Below are positions 44,471-52,703 of a stretch of 64,000 nt of DNA, one piece after another (the first letter of the stretch is position 1; each line of letters begins with the position of its first letter). Made by a program: the position numbers and the translations under genes. The stretch lies in assembly GCA_052379645.1 (NCBI GenBank), contig JBQSYU010000001.1; one strand, written 5' to 3'. This DNA is from Arthrobacter_H sp030452125 (GTDB lineage: Bacteria > Actinomycetota > Actinomycetes > Actinomycetales > Micrococcaceae). Below the pieces are notes generated by a model, which was given only the letters and a program-made list of their open reading frames with translations, was not told the origin of the DNA and searched no databases.

Positions 44471-45757
44471 GTGATCGATGTTAAAGAGCTCGTAGAGAAC
44501 CCCGTAGCCTTCCGTGCCTCCCAGCGATTCCGCGGGGCCGACGAATCAGTGGTGGACCGGATCATTGCGGCGGATTCGTCCCGCCGCACCGCGATCACCA
44601 GTTTCGAGAACCTACGCGCCGAGCAGAACGCGTTCGGGAAGAAGGTCGCTGCGGCGAAGGGCGAGGAGAAGACCGCGCTGCTGGCCGAGGTCAAGGAGCT
44701 GGCGGCTCGAGTCAAAGCAGAACAGGCGACCGCCGACGCCGCGGCCCAGGAGCTGCTGGCCCTGCAGCGGTCGGTACCCAACCTCATCCAGGAGGGTGCC
44801 CCGGCCGGCGGGGAGGATGATTTCAGTGTCATCAAGACCGTCGGGACCCCCCGCGATTTCGGCCCCGAGGGATTCGCCCCGCGCGACCACCTGGAGCTGG
44901 GTGAACTGCTGGGGGCCATCGACATGGAACGGGGGGCCAAGGTCTCCGGTTCGCGCTTCTACTTCCTCAAGGGCGTCGGGGCCCGGCTGGAGATCGCGCT
45001 GATGAACATGGCGCTGGACCAGGCCATCGCCCAGGGCTTCATCCCGATGATCACCCCCACGCTCGTCCGCCCCGAAACCATGCAAGGCACCGGCTTCGAC
45101 GTCGAGCACGACGACGAGATCTACCGGCTCGAACGAGACGACCTGTACCTGACCGGCACCTCGGAGGTCGCGCTCGCCGGCTACCACGCCGACGAGATCC
45201 TGGACCTCTCCGCCGGGCCGTCCCGCTACGCCGGCTGGTCCACCTGCTATCGGCGTGAAGCCGGTTCCGCGGGCAAGGACACGCGCGGGATCATCCGGGT
45301 GCACCAGTTCAACAAGCTGGAGATGTTCATCTACTGCCCCATCGAGGAGGCGGCCGCCGAACACCAGCGGCTGCTGGCCTGGGAGGAGGAGATGCTGGCC
45401 AAGGTCGAACTTCCCTACCGGGTCATCGATACCGCGGCGGGCGATCTGGGCATGAGCGCGGCGCGTAAATTCGATTGCGAGGCCTGGGTCCCCACGCAGG
45501 AGGACTACCGTGAGCTGACCTCCACCTCGAACTGCACCACGTTCCAGGCCCGCCGCCTGAACATCCGTGAGCGCACCACCGATGCCGACGGAAAGCCGGG
45601 CAAGACCCGATCGGTGGCCACGCTGAACGGCACCCTGGCCACCACCCGGTGGATCGTGGCGATCCTGGAGCACCACCAGAACGCCGACGGTTCGGTCACC
45701 GTCCCGGCGGCACTTCGCCCCTACCTGGGCGGAATGGAAGTCCTGCCGGTCCTCTGA
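44471..45757 (+). CDS. serS: Seryl-tRNA synthetase
   Basis: 428-residue class II synthetase that charges tRNA-Ser (and tRNA-Sec). The N-terminal coiled-coil arm (about 1-105) begins VIDVKELVENP. Motif 2 lies in CYRREAGSAGKDTRGIIRVHQF, TSTSNCTTFQARR binds serine, and motif 3 lies in LNGTLATTRWIVAILEHHQ. Length and order are standard. GTG at 44471 fits the -10 box and the usual MIDVN-like start. It ends at a strong hairpin. No T-box lies in the 40-nt leader space. Confidence 0.96.
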   Translation: MIDVKELVENPVAFRASQRFRGADESVVDRIIAADSSRRTAITSFENLRAEQNAFGKKVAAAKGEEKTALLAEVKELAARVKAEQATADAAAQELLALQRSVPNLIQEGAPAGGEDDFSVIKTVGTPRDFGPEGFAPRDHLELGELLGAIDMERGAKVSGSRFYFLKGVGARLEIALMNMALDQAIAQGFIPMITPTLVRPETMQGTGFDVEHDDEIYRLERDDLYLTGTSEVALAGYHADEILDLSAGPSRYAGWSTCYRREAGSAGKDTRGIIRVHQFNKLEMFIYCPIEEAAAEHQRLLAWEEEMLAKVELPYRVIDTAAGDLGMSAARKFDCEAWVPTQEDYRELTSTSNCTTFQARRLNIRERTTDADGKPGKTRSVATLNGTLATTRWIVAILEHHQNADGSVTVPAALRPYLGGMEVLPVL

Positions 45758-45774
45758 CCCGCAGCGCAGCCGGC

Positions 45775-45810
45775 CACCGGTGCCCCCGCCCCGCGGCGGG
45801 GGCACCGGTG
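45775..45810 (+). terminator. Hairpin after serS
   Basis: Perfect 16-bp stem (CACCGGTGCCCCCGCC / complement) with loop CCGC, 17 nt after the serS stop. Very stable but without a U-tract, so termination may need help. Confidence 0.65.
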
Positions 45811-45898
45811 CGTCGAGCGCAGGTTCCCTGATCGTCACCGGATGTTCACCCGACACCGCGGATGGGGCCCTATCCAACCATCGCCGGTGATGATTGGC

Positions 45899-45904
45899 TA
45901 GAGT
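45899..45904 (+). promoter_or_regulatory. -10 box, probably leaderless, of the Cof-type HAD gene
   Basis: TAGAGT ends seven bases before the ATG at 45912. An upstream in-frame ATG at 45906 would lie before the expected transcription start, so the downstream start is preferred. Confidence 0.55.
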
Positions 45905-45911
45905 CATGACC

Positions 45912-46742
45912 ATGATTACGAATACCGGCATCGAAGACCGGGTAATAACCACCCAACCGAAGATGGTGTGCCTGGACGTCGACGGCACCCTCGTGGACCA
46001 CTACGGGCACATGTCCGACACCGTGAAGGAAGCCGCCCGCGACATCGTGGCGGCAGGACACGAGGTGATCGTCTCCACCGGACGCTCGCTGGGGGCCACC
46101 TTGCCCATCGTCCAGCTGCTGGGCATCACCTCCGGCTACGCCGTCTGCAGCAACGGCGGCCTCACCGTGCGGATCGACACCTCCGTGTCCCCGGGCTACG
46201 AAGTGATCGACCGCAGGACCTTCGACCCGGCGCCGGCCCTGCGGGCGCTGCGGAACGCCCTGCCGACCGCCAAGTACGCCCTCGAAAGCGACCAGGGGGA
46301 CTTCCTGGCCACCGAACGCTTCCAGGACGCCAGCTTCGGGGTCCGGGCGAAGGCGGTGACGTTCGAACAGATGATGGAAGCCACCGCGGTGCGTCTGGTC
46401 GTCTTCTCCAGCGACGATTCCTCCGAGGACTTCGTCGAAGCCGTCCAGACGATCGGCCTGCAGGGGGTCGCCTACTCCGTGGGGTGGACGGCCTGGCTGG
46501 ACATCGCCGCCGAAGGCATCACCAAGGCCAGCGCCATCGAGGCGCTACGGGGCGAACTCGGTTTCGAGGTCCAGCACACCGTGGCCGTCGGGGACGGGCG
46601 CAACGACATCGAGATGCTCGGGTGGGCCGGACGGGGAGTGGCCATGGGCCAGGCCCCCGACGAGGTCAAGGCGGCCGCCGACGAGGTCACCACGACCGTC
46701 GACGAGGACGGCCTGGCGAACGTGCTGCGTAGCCTCCTCTAG
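45912..46742 (+). CDS. HAD-superfamily phosphatase, Cof type
   Basis: 276-residue HAD hydrolase. Motif I is CLDVDGTLVDHYG, motif II IVSTGRS, the conserved Lys lies in GITKASAIEALRGELGF (typical of Cof phosphatases), and motif IV is VGDGRNDIEML. Probably a cytosolic sugar-phosphate or FMN/nucleotide phosphatase. It is the second Cof-type gene in the window (the other at 23064), and the two are only distantly similar. Stop overlaps, tail to tail by four bases, the stop of the HTH protein gene on the other strand. Confidence 0.9.
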   Translation: MITNTGIEDRVITTQPKMVCLDVDGTLVDHYGHMSDTVKEAARDIVAAGHEVIVSTGRSLGATLPIVQLLGITSGYAVCSNGGLTVRIDTSVSPGYEVIDRRTFDPAPALRALRNALPTAKYALESDQGDFLATERFQDASFGVRAKAVTFEQMMEATAVRLVVFSSDDSSEDFVEAVQTIGLQGVAYSVGWTAWLDIAAEGITKASAIEALRGELGFEVQHTVAVGDGRNDIEMLGWAGRGVAMGQAPDEVKAAADEVTTTVDEDGLANVLRSLL

Positions 46743-47404
46743 GCCCCTGCGGCGGGTCGGTCCGGTTCCCTGCCGGGATCATAGGGGTAGGTGGCCGCCG
46801 GCAGCCGGTCGGGCCCCGCCACGAGCGACAGCAGCCGGGCCACCGCCGGACGGCAGGCCCACTCCTCGTTCCAGTTCGACCGGACCACCGCCTTGGAGAC
46901 CGCTTGGGCGGTGATCCCCAGTTCCGTGGCGATCGCCTTCTGCTGGCCGCGGACCCCGGGGATCATCAGATCCAGGACGGACCATTCGGCTTCGGTCCTG
47001 GTAGCGACGATCCGACCGACCAGCCGGGCCACCGCCTCCGCTTCGGAGGCCACCTCGGAGTCGGGGCCGGCGACGGCCAGGGGAATGCGCTCACCGGTCT
47101 TCTGGGCCCGGTTCACGGCTCGCCGGGCATAGACCAGGCCGAAGCCCTCGGCGTCGGCGATCAACTCGGGAAACGGTGCCTGCACCGGGCCCACGCCGAT
47201 GCCCACATGCCACCGGTGTTGCCGCAAGGCGGTCAACGCCGCCTCGAGGGCGTGCTCCGGGGTGGTCAGGACGCCGATGGCCTCGTCGCCGAAGGAGCGT
47301 TGGAAGGGCACCAGCGTCGGGATCGGCGCGAGCGAGGCGATCAGCTCCTCGACCCGGTCTCCGACCTCGCGTGAATCGCGTTGATTGATGGTGAGGACGA
47401 ACAT
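46739..47404 (-). CDS. SatD-like protein with predicted C-terminal HTH
   Basis: 221-residue soluble protein. The N-terminal 130 residues (MFVLTINQRDSREVGDRVEEL; FQRSFGDEAIGVL; VGIGVGPVQAP) recall the actinobacterial SatD-like proteins annotated near this place. The C-terminal part has an HTH-like segment, GQQKAIATELGITAQAVSKAVVRSNW, typical of sigma-70 region 4 or MarR-like recognition helices. Function is unknown to me. A perfect 20-bp palindrome overlaps its predicted promoter, suggesting autoregulation. ATG at 47404 lies six bases after a CAGACT -10-like box, so it may be leaderless. Converges with the HAD gene. Confidence 0.65.
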   Translation of the reverse strand: MFVLTINQRDSREVGDRVEELIASLAPIPTLVPFQRSFGDEAIGVLTTPEHALEAALTALRQHRWHVGIGVGPVQAPFPELIADAEGFGLVYARRAVNRAQKTGERIPLAVAGPDSEVASEAEAVARLVGRIVATRTEAEWSVLDLMIPGVRGQQKAIATELGITAQAVSKAVVRSNWNEEWACRPAVARLLSLVAGPDRLPAATYPYDPGREPDRPAAGA

Positions 47405-47423
47405 GGCACCAGTCTGCCCGACG

Positions 47424-47443
47424 ATCAACCGTTGACGGTTGAT
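47424..47443. promoter_or_regulatory. Perfect palindrome in the promoter of the SatD-like gene
   Basis: ATCAACCGT-TG-ACGGTTGAT, two 9-bp arms with a 2-nt centre. It starts 20 nt upstream of the ATG and overlaps the expected -35 position for the CAGACT -10-like box (47411-47416). Candidate operator. Confidence 0.6.
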
Positions 47444-47493
47444 TCGGCGGTCGTGCCGTCGACCGGATCCACGCTGGTCCAGCGGAGGGGCTG

Positions 47494-47982
47494 CTAGTGG
47501 CCGGTGGTGGCGAACCGTTCGATGGAACGGGTGAGTTCGGCTTCGGCCGCGGCGCGGCCCTCCCAGCCCTCGGCCTTGACCCACTTGCCCGGTTCCAGGT
47601 CCTTATAGTGCAGGAAGAAGTGCTCGATCTCCCGGATCAGCCACTGGTCCACATCCTCGAGTTCGCGGATGTGGTCGTAGCGCTTATCCGCCGGGACGCA
47701 GATCAGCTTGGCGTCCCCGCCGCCGTCGTCGGTCATGTTGAAGACGCCGATGGGACGCGATTCCACCAGCACGCCGGGGACCAGGTCGATGCCCGGCATC
47801 CAGATCAGTGCGTCCAGCGGGTCGCCGTCTTCGCCGAGGGTGTCCTCGAAGTAGCCGTAGTGGGTCGGGTATTGCATGGGGGTGAACAGCACGCGATCCA
47901 ACCGCAAACGGTGCGTTTCGTGGTCGATCTCGTACTTGACGCGGGATCCGGTGGGGATCTCGACGGTGACGTCATGGTTCAT
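47494..47982 (-). CDS. ppa: Inorganic pyrophosphatase (family I)
   Basis: 162-residue soluble pyrophosphatase that drives biosynthesis by splitting PPi. Family I residues are visible: VEIPTGSRVKYEIDHETHRLRLDRVL, YPTHYGYFEDTLGEDGDPLDALI with the metal-binding Asp cluster (signature DGDPLD), and a C-terminal HFFLHYKDLEPGKWVK. ATG at 47982 is preferred because GAGGA lies before it. An in-frame ATG at 48000 is possible. It diverges from dacB, and -10-like TAGGCT and TATAGG boxes lie in the gap. Confidence 0.96.
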   Translation of the reverse strand: MNHDVTVEIPTGSRVKYEIDHETHRLRLDRVLFTPMQYPTHYGYFEDTLGEDGDPLDALIWMPGIDLVPGVLVESRPIGVFNMTDDGGGDAKLICVPADKRYDHIRELEDVDQWLIREIEHFFLHYKDLEPGKWVKAEGWEGRAAAEAELTRSIERFATTGH

Positions 47983-48110
47983 GGGGTCCTCGACTTTCAT
48001 GCGGTGGGGCGGGCCGGACGCAGGAAACGGCCGCGCGCCGTCTAGGCTTAAAGCTGCTGCCTCCAGAGTATAGGGCGGCGAAGGGCAACCACTACTCGAG
48101 GAAGAAGCCG

Positions 48111-49649
48111 ATGAAACGCTCCCTGCGGACGCTGACCTCCTTGCTGCTGGTCGTGGTCATGGGAGTCCTGGCCGGGGTGCTGGTGCTGAACCTGCTGCCC
48201 GCCTTCCCCGGTCTCGCCTCGGCGGTGGACCTGCCGTCGATCCCGAACTCGTCCACGGCGCCGACCGAACCGCCGGCCGAACCCTCCGCGGCGGTGCCCA
48301 GCGTGGCCCCGGCCACGGCAACCGCCCTGGCCCCCCTGGACGGGGACGCGGAACGCCCCGAGGCCGCGGTGCTTAAGAAATCGCTGGATGCCGCGTTCAA
48401 GAAGACCTCGGGAGGCAGCTTCACCGCGGAGGTCACCGATCTGTCCACCGGCAAGGTCCTCTACAGCCGCAAGGGAGACAAGACCAGCGCCCCGGCGTCG
48501 AACCTGAAGATCCTCACCGCCGTCACCGCCCTGAAACAGTTGGGCGGGGAAACGACCCTGCCCACGACGGCGGTCCTGGGCGCCGATGACACGGTGGTGC
48601 TCGTCGGGGGTGGGGACGTGCTGCTGGGGGCCGGCCGCTCCGAGCCCGACGCCACCGTCAGCCGTGCCGGATTGGCGACCCTGGCCCGGCAGACCGCGAC
48701 GGCATTGTTCTCCTCCGGGAAGATCGCCCCCGGGAAGAAGACCGAACTGGACGTCGTGGTGGATGACACCCTGTTCACGGGGGCGGCGCTGAACCCGGTC
48801 TGGGACGAATCGTTGATGACCACCTCGAACATCTCCGCGGTCCAGCCGCTGGCCATGTACGGGGCCCGCCAGGACGGCGGGGCCAAGAGTGCGCGGGTGC
48901 CGGATCCGGCGATGACGGCCGCCACCACGTTCCGCACCGCACTGTCCAAGGCGGTGGCCGCCGAACAGAAGAAGGCCGATGCGCAGCAGAAGAAGGACCC
49001 CGCCAGCGCCTCCCCGGCGGCCGCCGGCCCCCCGAAGCTGAGCATCGGCAAGAAGGTCGTCCGCGGCGAAGCAGGAACCGGGGCCACCGAATTGGCGCAG
49101 GTCCGTTCGGCGTCGGTGCTGGAACAGCTGGCCTTCATGGGCAAGGAGTCGGATAACTACGTCGCCGAGACCATGGGCCGGCTCGCGGCCATCGCGGCCG
49201 GCCGGGCGGCCACCTTCGGCGGGGCCACCGACACATTGCGGGCCACCGCCGAATCCTTGGGCGTGGAGGTGGAGGGCCTGTCCCTTTCCGATGCCTCGGG
49301 CCTGTCGGACCGCAACCGGTTGAGCCCCCACCAGCTCACCGACATCATCCGTGCCGCCGCGAGGTCCACGGACCCGGATCTGCGCGACGTGTCCTACCTG
49401 TTGCCGATCTCCGGGGCCACCGGGACGTTGGAGGACCGGTTGACCTCGAAGGCGACCCGCGGGCAGATCCGCGCCAAGACCGGCACGCTGACCGGGATCG
49501 CCACCCTGGGCGGGACCGTCGTCACCGCCGACGGGCGGGTCCTGGTCTTCGCCTTCTTCGGCCACGGATTCGACGGCGGGCTGGGTCCGGCACGGGACGG
49601 GCTGGACCGGGCGGCCGGGGTGCTGGCCGGCTGCGGGTGCACCACCTGA
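48111..49649 (+). CDS. dacB: D-alanyl-D-alanine carboxypeptidase/endopeptidase (PBP4, DacB type)
   Basis: 512-residue class C PBP that trims peptidoglycan peptides outside the cell. An N-terminal signal/anchor helix (about residues 5-30, LTSLLLVVVMGVLAGVLVLNLLP) and a Pro/Thr/Ala-rich linker precede the serine-peptidase domain. Active-site motifs are SNLK in APASNLKILTAV, SDN in KESDNYVAE, and KTG in AKTGTLTGI. A Lys/Gln/Ala-rich insertion near residues 280-310 (AAEQKKADAQQKKDP) is probably an exposed loop. GAGGAAG precedes the ATG. It starts the dacB-metalloprotease-tilS-hpt-ftsH block. Confidence 0.94.
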   Translation: MKRSLRTLTSLLLVVVMGVLAGVLVLNLLPAFPGLASAVDLPSIPNSSTAPTEPPAEPSAAVPSVAPATATALAPLDGDAERPEAAVLKKSLDAAFKKTSGGSFTAEVTDLSTGKVLYSRKGDKTSAPASNLKILTAVTALKQLGGETTLPTTAVLGADDTVVLVGGGDVLLGAGRSEPDATVSRAGLATLARQTATALFSSGKIAPGKKTELDVVVDDTLFTGAALNPVWDESLMTTSNISAVQPLAMYGARQDGGAKSARVPDPAMTAATTFRTALSKAVAAEQKKADAQQKKDPASASPAAAGPPKLSIGKKVVRGEAGTGATELAQVRSASVLEQLAFMGKESDNYVAETMGRLAAIAAGRAATFGGATDTLRATAESLGVEVEGLSLSDASGLSDRNRLSPHQLTDIIRAAARSTDPDLRDVSYLLPISGATGTLEDRLTSKATRGQIRAKTGTLTGIATLGGTVVTADGRVLVFAFFGHGFDGGLGPARDGLDRAAGVLAGCGCTT

Positions 49650-49743
49650 GCACCTGCCCGCCCGGGACGCCGGCCGGCGGCCGTGGCTACGCCTGAAACG
49701 AAATGACGGACAGCGTGGGTCCGCCCGTGGTGAGATGGGACGC

Positions 49744-50889
49744 ATGGGAACTTCCGCCACGAACACGCAGCTCATCAACTGGGACGCCGCCGGGACCACG
49801 GCCGAACGCCTGGCCCGCCCCGGCCCGAAGCTGGACTCCGGGCAGATCGACACGGTGGTGGAGGACCTGCGGGTGAAGGCCGACGCCTCCGTGGAACACG
49901 TCCACCGGATCACCGGGCTCGAGGCCGCCCGTGACCTGCGCGACTCCACCGTGCTGGTCGTGGATCGCGGGACCTGGGCGCGGGCCAATGTACAGAGCTT
50001 CGAAGGGCTGCTGGCCCCGGCCATGGAACGCCTGCTGGCCTCCCAGGAAGGCAGGATGTCACCGGCGGCCATCGCCGTCGGCGGTCGCACCGCAGGCGTC
50101 GAACTCGGCGGCATCCTGGCCTTCCTCGCCTCCAAGGTGCTGGGCCAATACGATCCGTTCGCCGGGCTGCTCGGCGGGGGACCCTCCGGCGGACGGTTGC
50201 TCATCGTGGCCCCGAACATCGTGGAGATCGAACGTGAACTCAAGGTCGACCCCGCGGATTTCCGGCTCTGGGTGTGCCTGCACGAACAGACGCACCGCGT
50301 CCAGTTCGCCGCCGCCCCCTGGTTGCGGGCCCACCTGCAGGAGACCATCGCCGAAATGACCGGCTCACTCATGGACTCACCCGGTGGTCTGGCCGAACGG
50401 CTCAAGGCCGCCGGACAGGACGCGATGTCCTCGCTGGGCCGCAAGGGCCAGGACGCGGGGACGACGGCGGGGGCCCCGGCGGGACCGCAGTCCTCGGCCG
50501 GGCTGCTCTCGGCGCTGCAGGATCCCGAGGGGCGGGCCCTGATGAGCCACCTCACCGCGGTCATGTCCCTGCTGGAGGGCCACGCCAATGTCGTGATGGA
50601 CGCGGTGGATTCCTCGATCGTGCCCAGCGTGAAGACCATCCGTCAACGCTTCAACGCCCGCGGCGGCAACCGCGGGGCGATCGAGACGTGGATGCGCAGG
50701 TTCCTGGGCCTGGAGGCCAAGATGCGCCAGTACCGGGACGGGCAGCGCTTCGTGGGGGCCGTGGTCGACCAGGTCGGGATGGAGGGGTTCAACCTCGTCT
50801 GGGAGCACGCCGGGAACCTGCCCACCGAACACGAGATCCACCATCCCCGGGAGTGGATCGAGCGCGTGGTCCCCAGCACGGCAGGGTAG
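49744..50889 (+). CDS. Zinc-dependent metalloprotease, DUF2342 family
   Basis: 381-residue predicted cytosolic metallopeptidase of the family annotated as DUF2342 / coenzyme F420 biosynthesis-associated protein. The zinc motif HEQTH (in LWVCLHEQTHRVQFAAAPWL) and a downstream Glu in VMSLLEGHANVVMDAV (the ExxHAN/ G-H-A helix) fit the gluzincin-like fold. It lies between dacB and tilS, where it is conserved in many Actinobacteria, but its substrate is unknown to me. An ATG at 49735 is an alternative start three codons upstream. Its stop is two bases before the tilS GTG. Confidence 0.88.
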   Translation: MGTSATNTQLINWDAAGTTAERLARPGPKLDSGQIDTVVEDLRVKADASVEHVHRITGLEAARDLRDSTVLVVDRGTWARANVQSFEGLLAPAMERLLASQEGRMSPAAIAVGGRTAGVELGGILAFLASKVLGQYDPFAGLLGGGPSGGRLLIVAPNIVEIERELKVDPADFRLWVCLHEQTHRVQFAAAPWLRAHLQETIAEMTGSLMDSPGGLAERLKAAGQDAMSSLGRKGQDAGTTAGAPAGPQSSAGLLSALQDPEGRALMSHLTAVMSLLEGHANVVMDAVDSSIVPSVKTIRQRFNARGGNRGAIETWMRRFLGLEAKMRQYRDGQRFVGAVVDQVGMEGFNLVWEHAGNLPTEHEIHHPREWIERVVPSTAG

Positions 50890-50891
50890 CC

Positions 50892-51941
50892 GTGGGAGGC
50901 CATCTTCCCCCGGCCCTGGCCAGGGCCCGCCGGGCGATCCTGGACAGCGTGGGATCCCCCGACCCCCAGCGACCTCCGGCGTTCGTGCTCATCGGCTGCA
51001 GCGGCGGAGCCGACTCCCTGGCCCTGGCGGCGGCCGCCGCCTTCCTGGTCGGCAAACAGCAGCTGCGTGCGGGGGCGGTCATCGTGGACCACGGGCTCCA
51101 ATCCGGAAGCGCCGACGTCGCCGAGACGGCGGCAACCCAGCTGCGGGGGCTGGGACTCGAACCGGTCCTGGTGCGCAGGGTCGCCCCCGAGGGGTCCTCC
51201 GAAGCCGACGCCCGCCGGGCCAGGTATGCGGCCTTCGACCAGGCGCTCGCCGACACCGGGGCTTCCGCGCTGTTGCTGGGCCATACCCTCGACGACCAGG
51301 CGGAACAGGTGCTGCTGGGCCTGGCCCGGGGATCGGGCCCCCGGTCACTGGCCGGGATGCCCGCCTCCCGCGGCCCGTACCTGCGCCCGCTGCTTCGGTT
51401 GCGCCGCACCGATACCGAAGCCATCTGCGCCCATGAAGGCCTCGAGTACTGGGTGGACCCCAGCAATGCCGACACCTCGCTGCTGCGCAACCGCGTCCGG
51501 CACGAACTGCTGCCCCTGCTCGAGGACTCGTTGGGTCCCGGACTATCCGAGGCGTTGGCCCGCACCGCGATCCTGGCCCGCCGCGACGCCGACCACCTCG
51601 ACGCCGAAGCCGCCGAGGCCCTCGCCCGGCTCCGGCTGCCCTGCCGCGACCCGGCCAGCGTGCTGCTGGACCTGACGCTGTTGCGGGGGCTCGGCCAGGC
51701 GTTGCTGGGCCGGGTGTTGCGCAGCGCCGTCGTGCACTGTGGTGCCCCGGCGCCCGGATTCGAACGGGTGGCGGCCTTGGAGCAACTGGTCGGCGACGGC
51801 CGATCCGCGGGCCCCGTCCAATTGGACGGGCATGCCCGGGCCAGACGCCACCGGCGCGGAACCCACCCGGAAACGGCCCGCGCCGTCATCGCGATCACCG
51901 GCCCCGGTTCTGCACCGACGCCCGGGCTGTGGCAATCTTGA
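50892..51941 (+). CDS. tilS: tRNA(Ile)-lysidine synthase
   Basis: 349-residue PP-loop ATPase that adds lysine to C34 of tRNA-Ile2, changing AUG to AUA decoding. The P-loop IGCSGGADSLALAAA is intact, HTLDDQAEQVLLGLARGSG and YWVDPSNADTSLLRNRVRHELLPLL are family signatures. The C-terminal part is short, as in many actinobacterial TilS. GTG at 50892 is two bases after the metalloprotease stop. The next gene is hpt. In Bacillus TilS and Hpt form a complex linked to ftsH expression, and the same neighbours are found here. Confidence 0.93.
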   Translation: MGGHLPPALARARRAILDSVGSPDPQRPPAFVLIGCSGGADSLALAAAAAFLVGKQQLRAGAVIVDHGLQSGSADVAETAATQLRGLGLEPVLVRRVAPEGSSEADARRARYAAFDQALADTGASALLLGHTLDDQAEQVLLGLARGSGPRSLAGMPASRGPYLRPLLRLRRTDTEAICAHEGLEYWVDPSNADTSLLRNRVRHELLPLLEDSLGPGLSEALARTAILARRDADHLDAEAAEALARLRLPCRDPASVLLDLTLLRGLGQALLGRVLRSAVVHCGAPAPGFERVAALEQLVGDGRSAGPVQLDGHARARRHRRGTHPETARAVIAITGPGSAPTPGLWQS

Positions 51942-52001
51942 ACCCTAAGGCGCACTCCCTTTAAGCCGTTGCGCAGGCACAACCGATCACAGGAGCCATT
52001 C

Positions 52002-52553
52002 GTGGATTCGAACGACGTCACCGCCGACCTGGCACACGTTCTATACACCAAGGAAGAAATCCAGGAGAAGATCAACGAGCTGGCCGCCCGGATCGACGCC
52101 GATTACGCCGGTCGCGACATCCTGGTGGTCGGCGTGCTCAAGGGCGCGGTGATGGTCATGGCCGACCTCGTGCGGGCCCTGCACTCCCACGTGAACATGG
52201 ACTGGATGGCCGTGTCCTCCTACGGTTCGGGAACCCAGTCCTCCGGCGTCGTCCGGATCCTCAAGGACCTGGATACCGACCTGTTGGGCAAGCATGTGCT
52301 CATCGTCGAGGACATCATCGATTCCGGCCTGACCCTGTCCTGGCTCAAGGCGAACCTCAACTCCCGCGGCCCGGCCTCGGTGGAGATCTGCACGCTGCTG
52401 CGCAAGCCCGAGGGCGCCAAGGTCGAGATCGACGTGAAGTACGTCGGCATGGACATCCCCAACGAATTCGTGGTCGGCTACGGGCTGGACTTCGATGAGA
52501 AGTACCGCAACCTGGACTTCATCGGCACCCTGGCCCCGCACGTCTACCAGTAG
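52002..52553 (+). CDS. hpt: Hypoxanthine phosphoribosyltransferase
   Basis: 183-residue purine salvage enzyme that makes IMP or GMP from hypoxanthine or guanine and PRPP. LVVGVLKGAVMVMADL, the PRPP loop VLIVEDIIDSGLTLSWLK and YVGMDIPNEFVVGYGLDFDEKYRNL near the C-terminus are the family motifs. GTG at 52002 follows AGGAG. It is separated from tilS by 60 nt and from ftsH by 150 nt, and probably shares promoters with both. Confidence 0.96.
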   Translation: MDSNDVTADLAHVLYTKEEIQEKINELAARIDADYAGRDILVVGVLKGAVMVMADLVRALHSHVNMDWMAVSSYGSGTQSSGVVRILKDLDTDLLGKHVLIVEDIIDSGLTLSWLKANLNSRGPASVEICTLLRKPEGAKVEIDVKYVGMDIPNEFVVGYGLDFDEKYRNLDFIGTLAPHVYQ

Positions 52554-52609
52554 GACGACGGCGGGATCCTTACGCCGTCAGGGGAACTCCCGGGCGCGCT
52601 CGGTCGTGG

Positions 52610-52703
52610 TTAGACACGAGGGTGATCTGATAGGGACACCGAATACTTTTCCGGACGACACGTCGTCCGCGACCAGGAGGGATGGGGGTCGGGCCCCCAA
52701 CGC
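52610..52703 (+). promoter_or_regulatory. 5' leader of ftsH with two hairpins
   Basis: The 150-nt gap before ftsH contains CGGACGAC-AC-GTCGTCCG (52652-52669), a perfect 8-bp stem. Then comes the Shine-Dalgarno AGGAGG (52675-52680) and TGGGGG-TCGGG-CCCCC-A (52683-52699), a 6-bp stem separating Shine-Dalgarno and ATG. Possible promoter elements TTAGAC (52610-52615) and GATAGG are weak. If the second hairpin forms, the effective Shine-Dalgarno-to-ATG spacing falls from 23 to 6 nt. Confidence 0.65.

Noticed and set aside
44430..44471. T-box leader for serS
   Set aside because: Only 40 nt separate the divergent starts and the promoter is leaderless, so there is no room for a T-box.
45906..45923. 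ATGACCATGATTACGAAT, identical to the start of lacZ alpha in common cloning vectors
   Set aside because: The match stops after 18 bases. Downstream is a normal HAD gene with host codon use, and the promoter fits a start at the second ATG. Coincidence is more likely than vector sequence.
48048..50639. 863-codon open frame on the minus strand
   Set aside because: It lies antisense to dacB and the metalloprotease. Length reflects high-GC third positions, and the translation has no recognisable domain.
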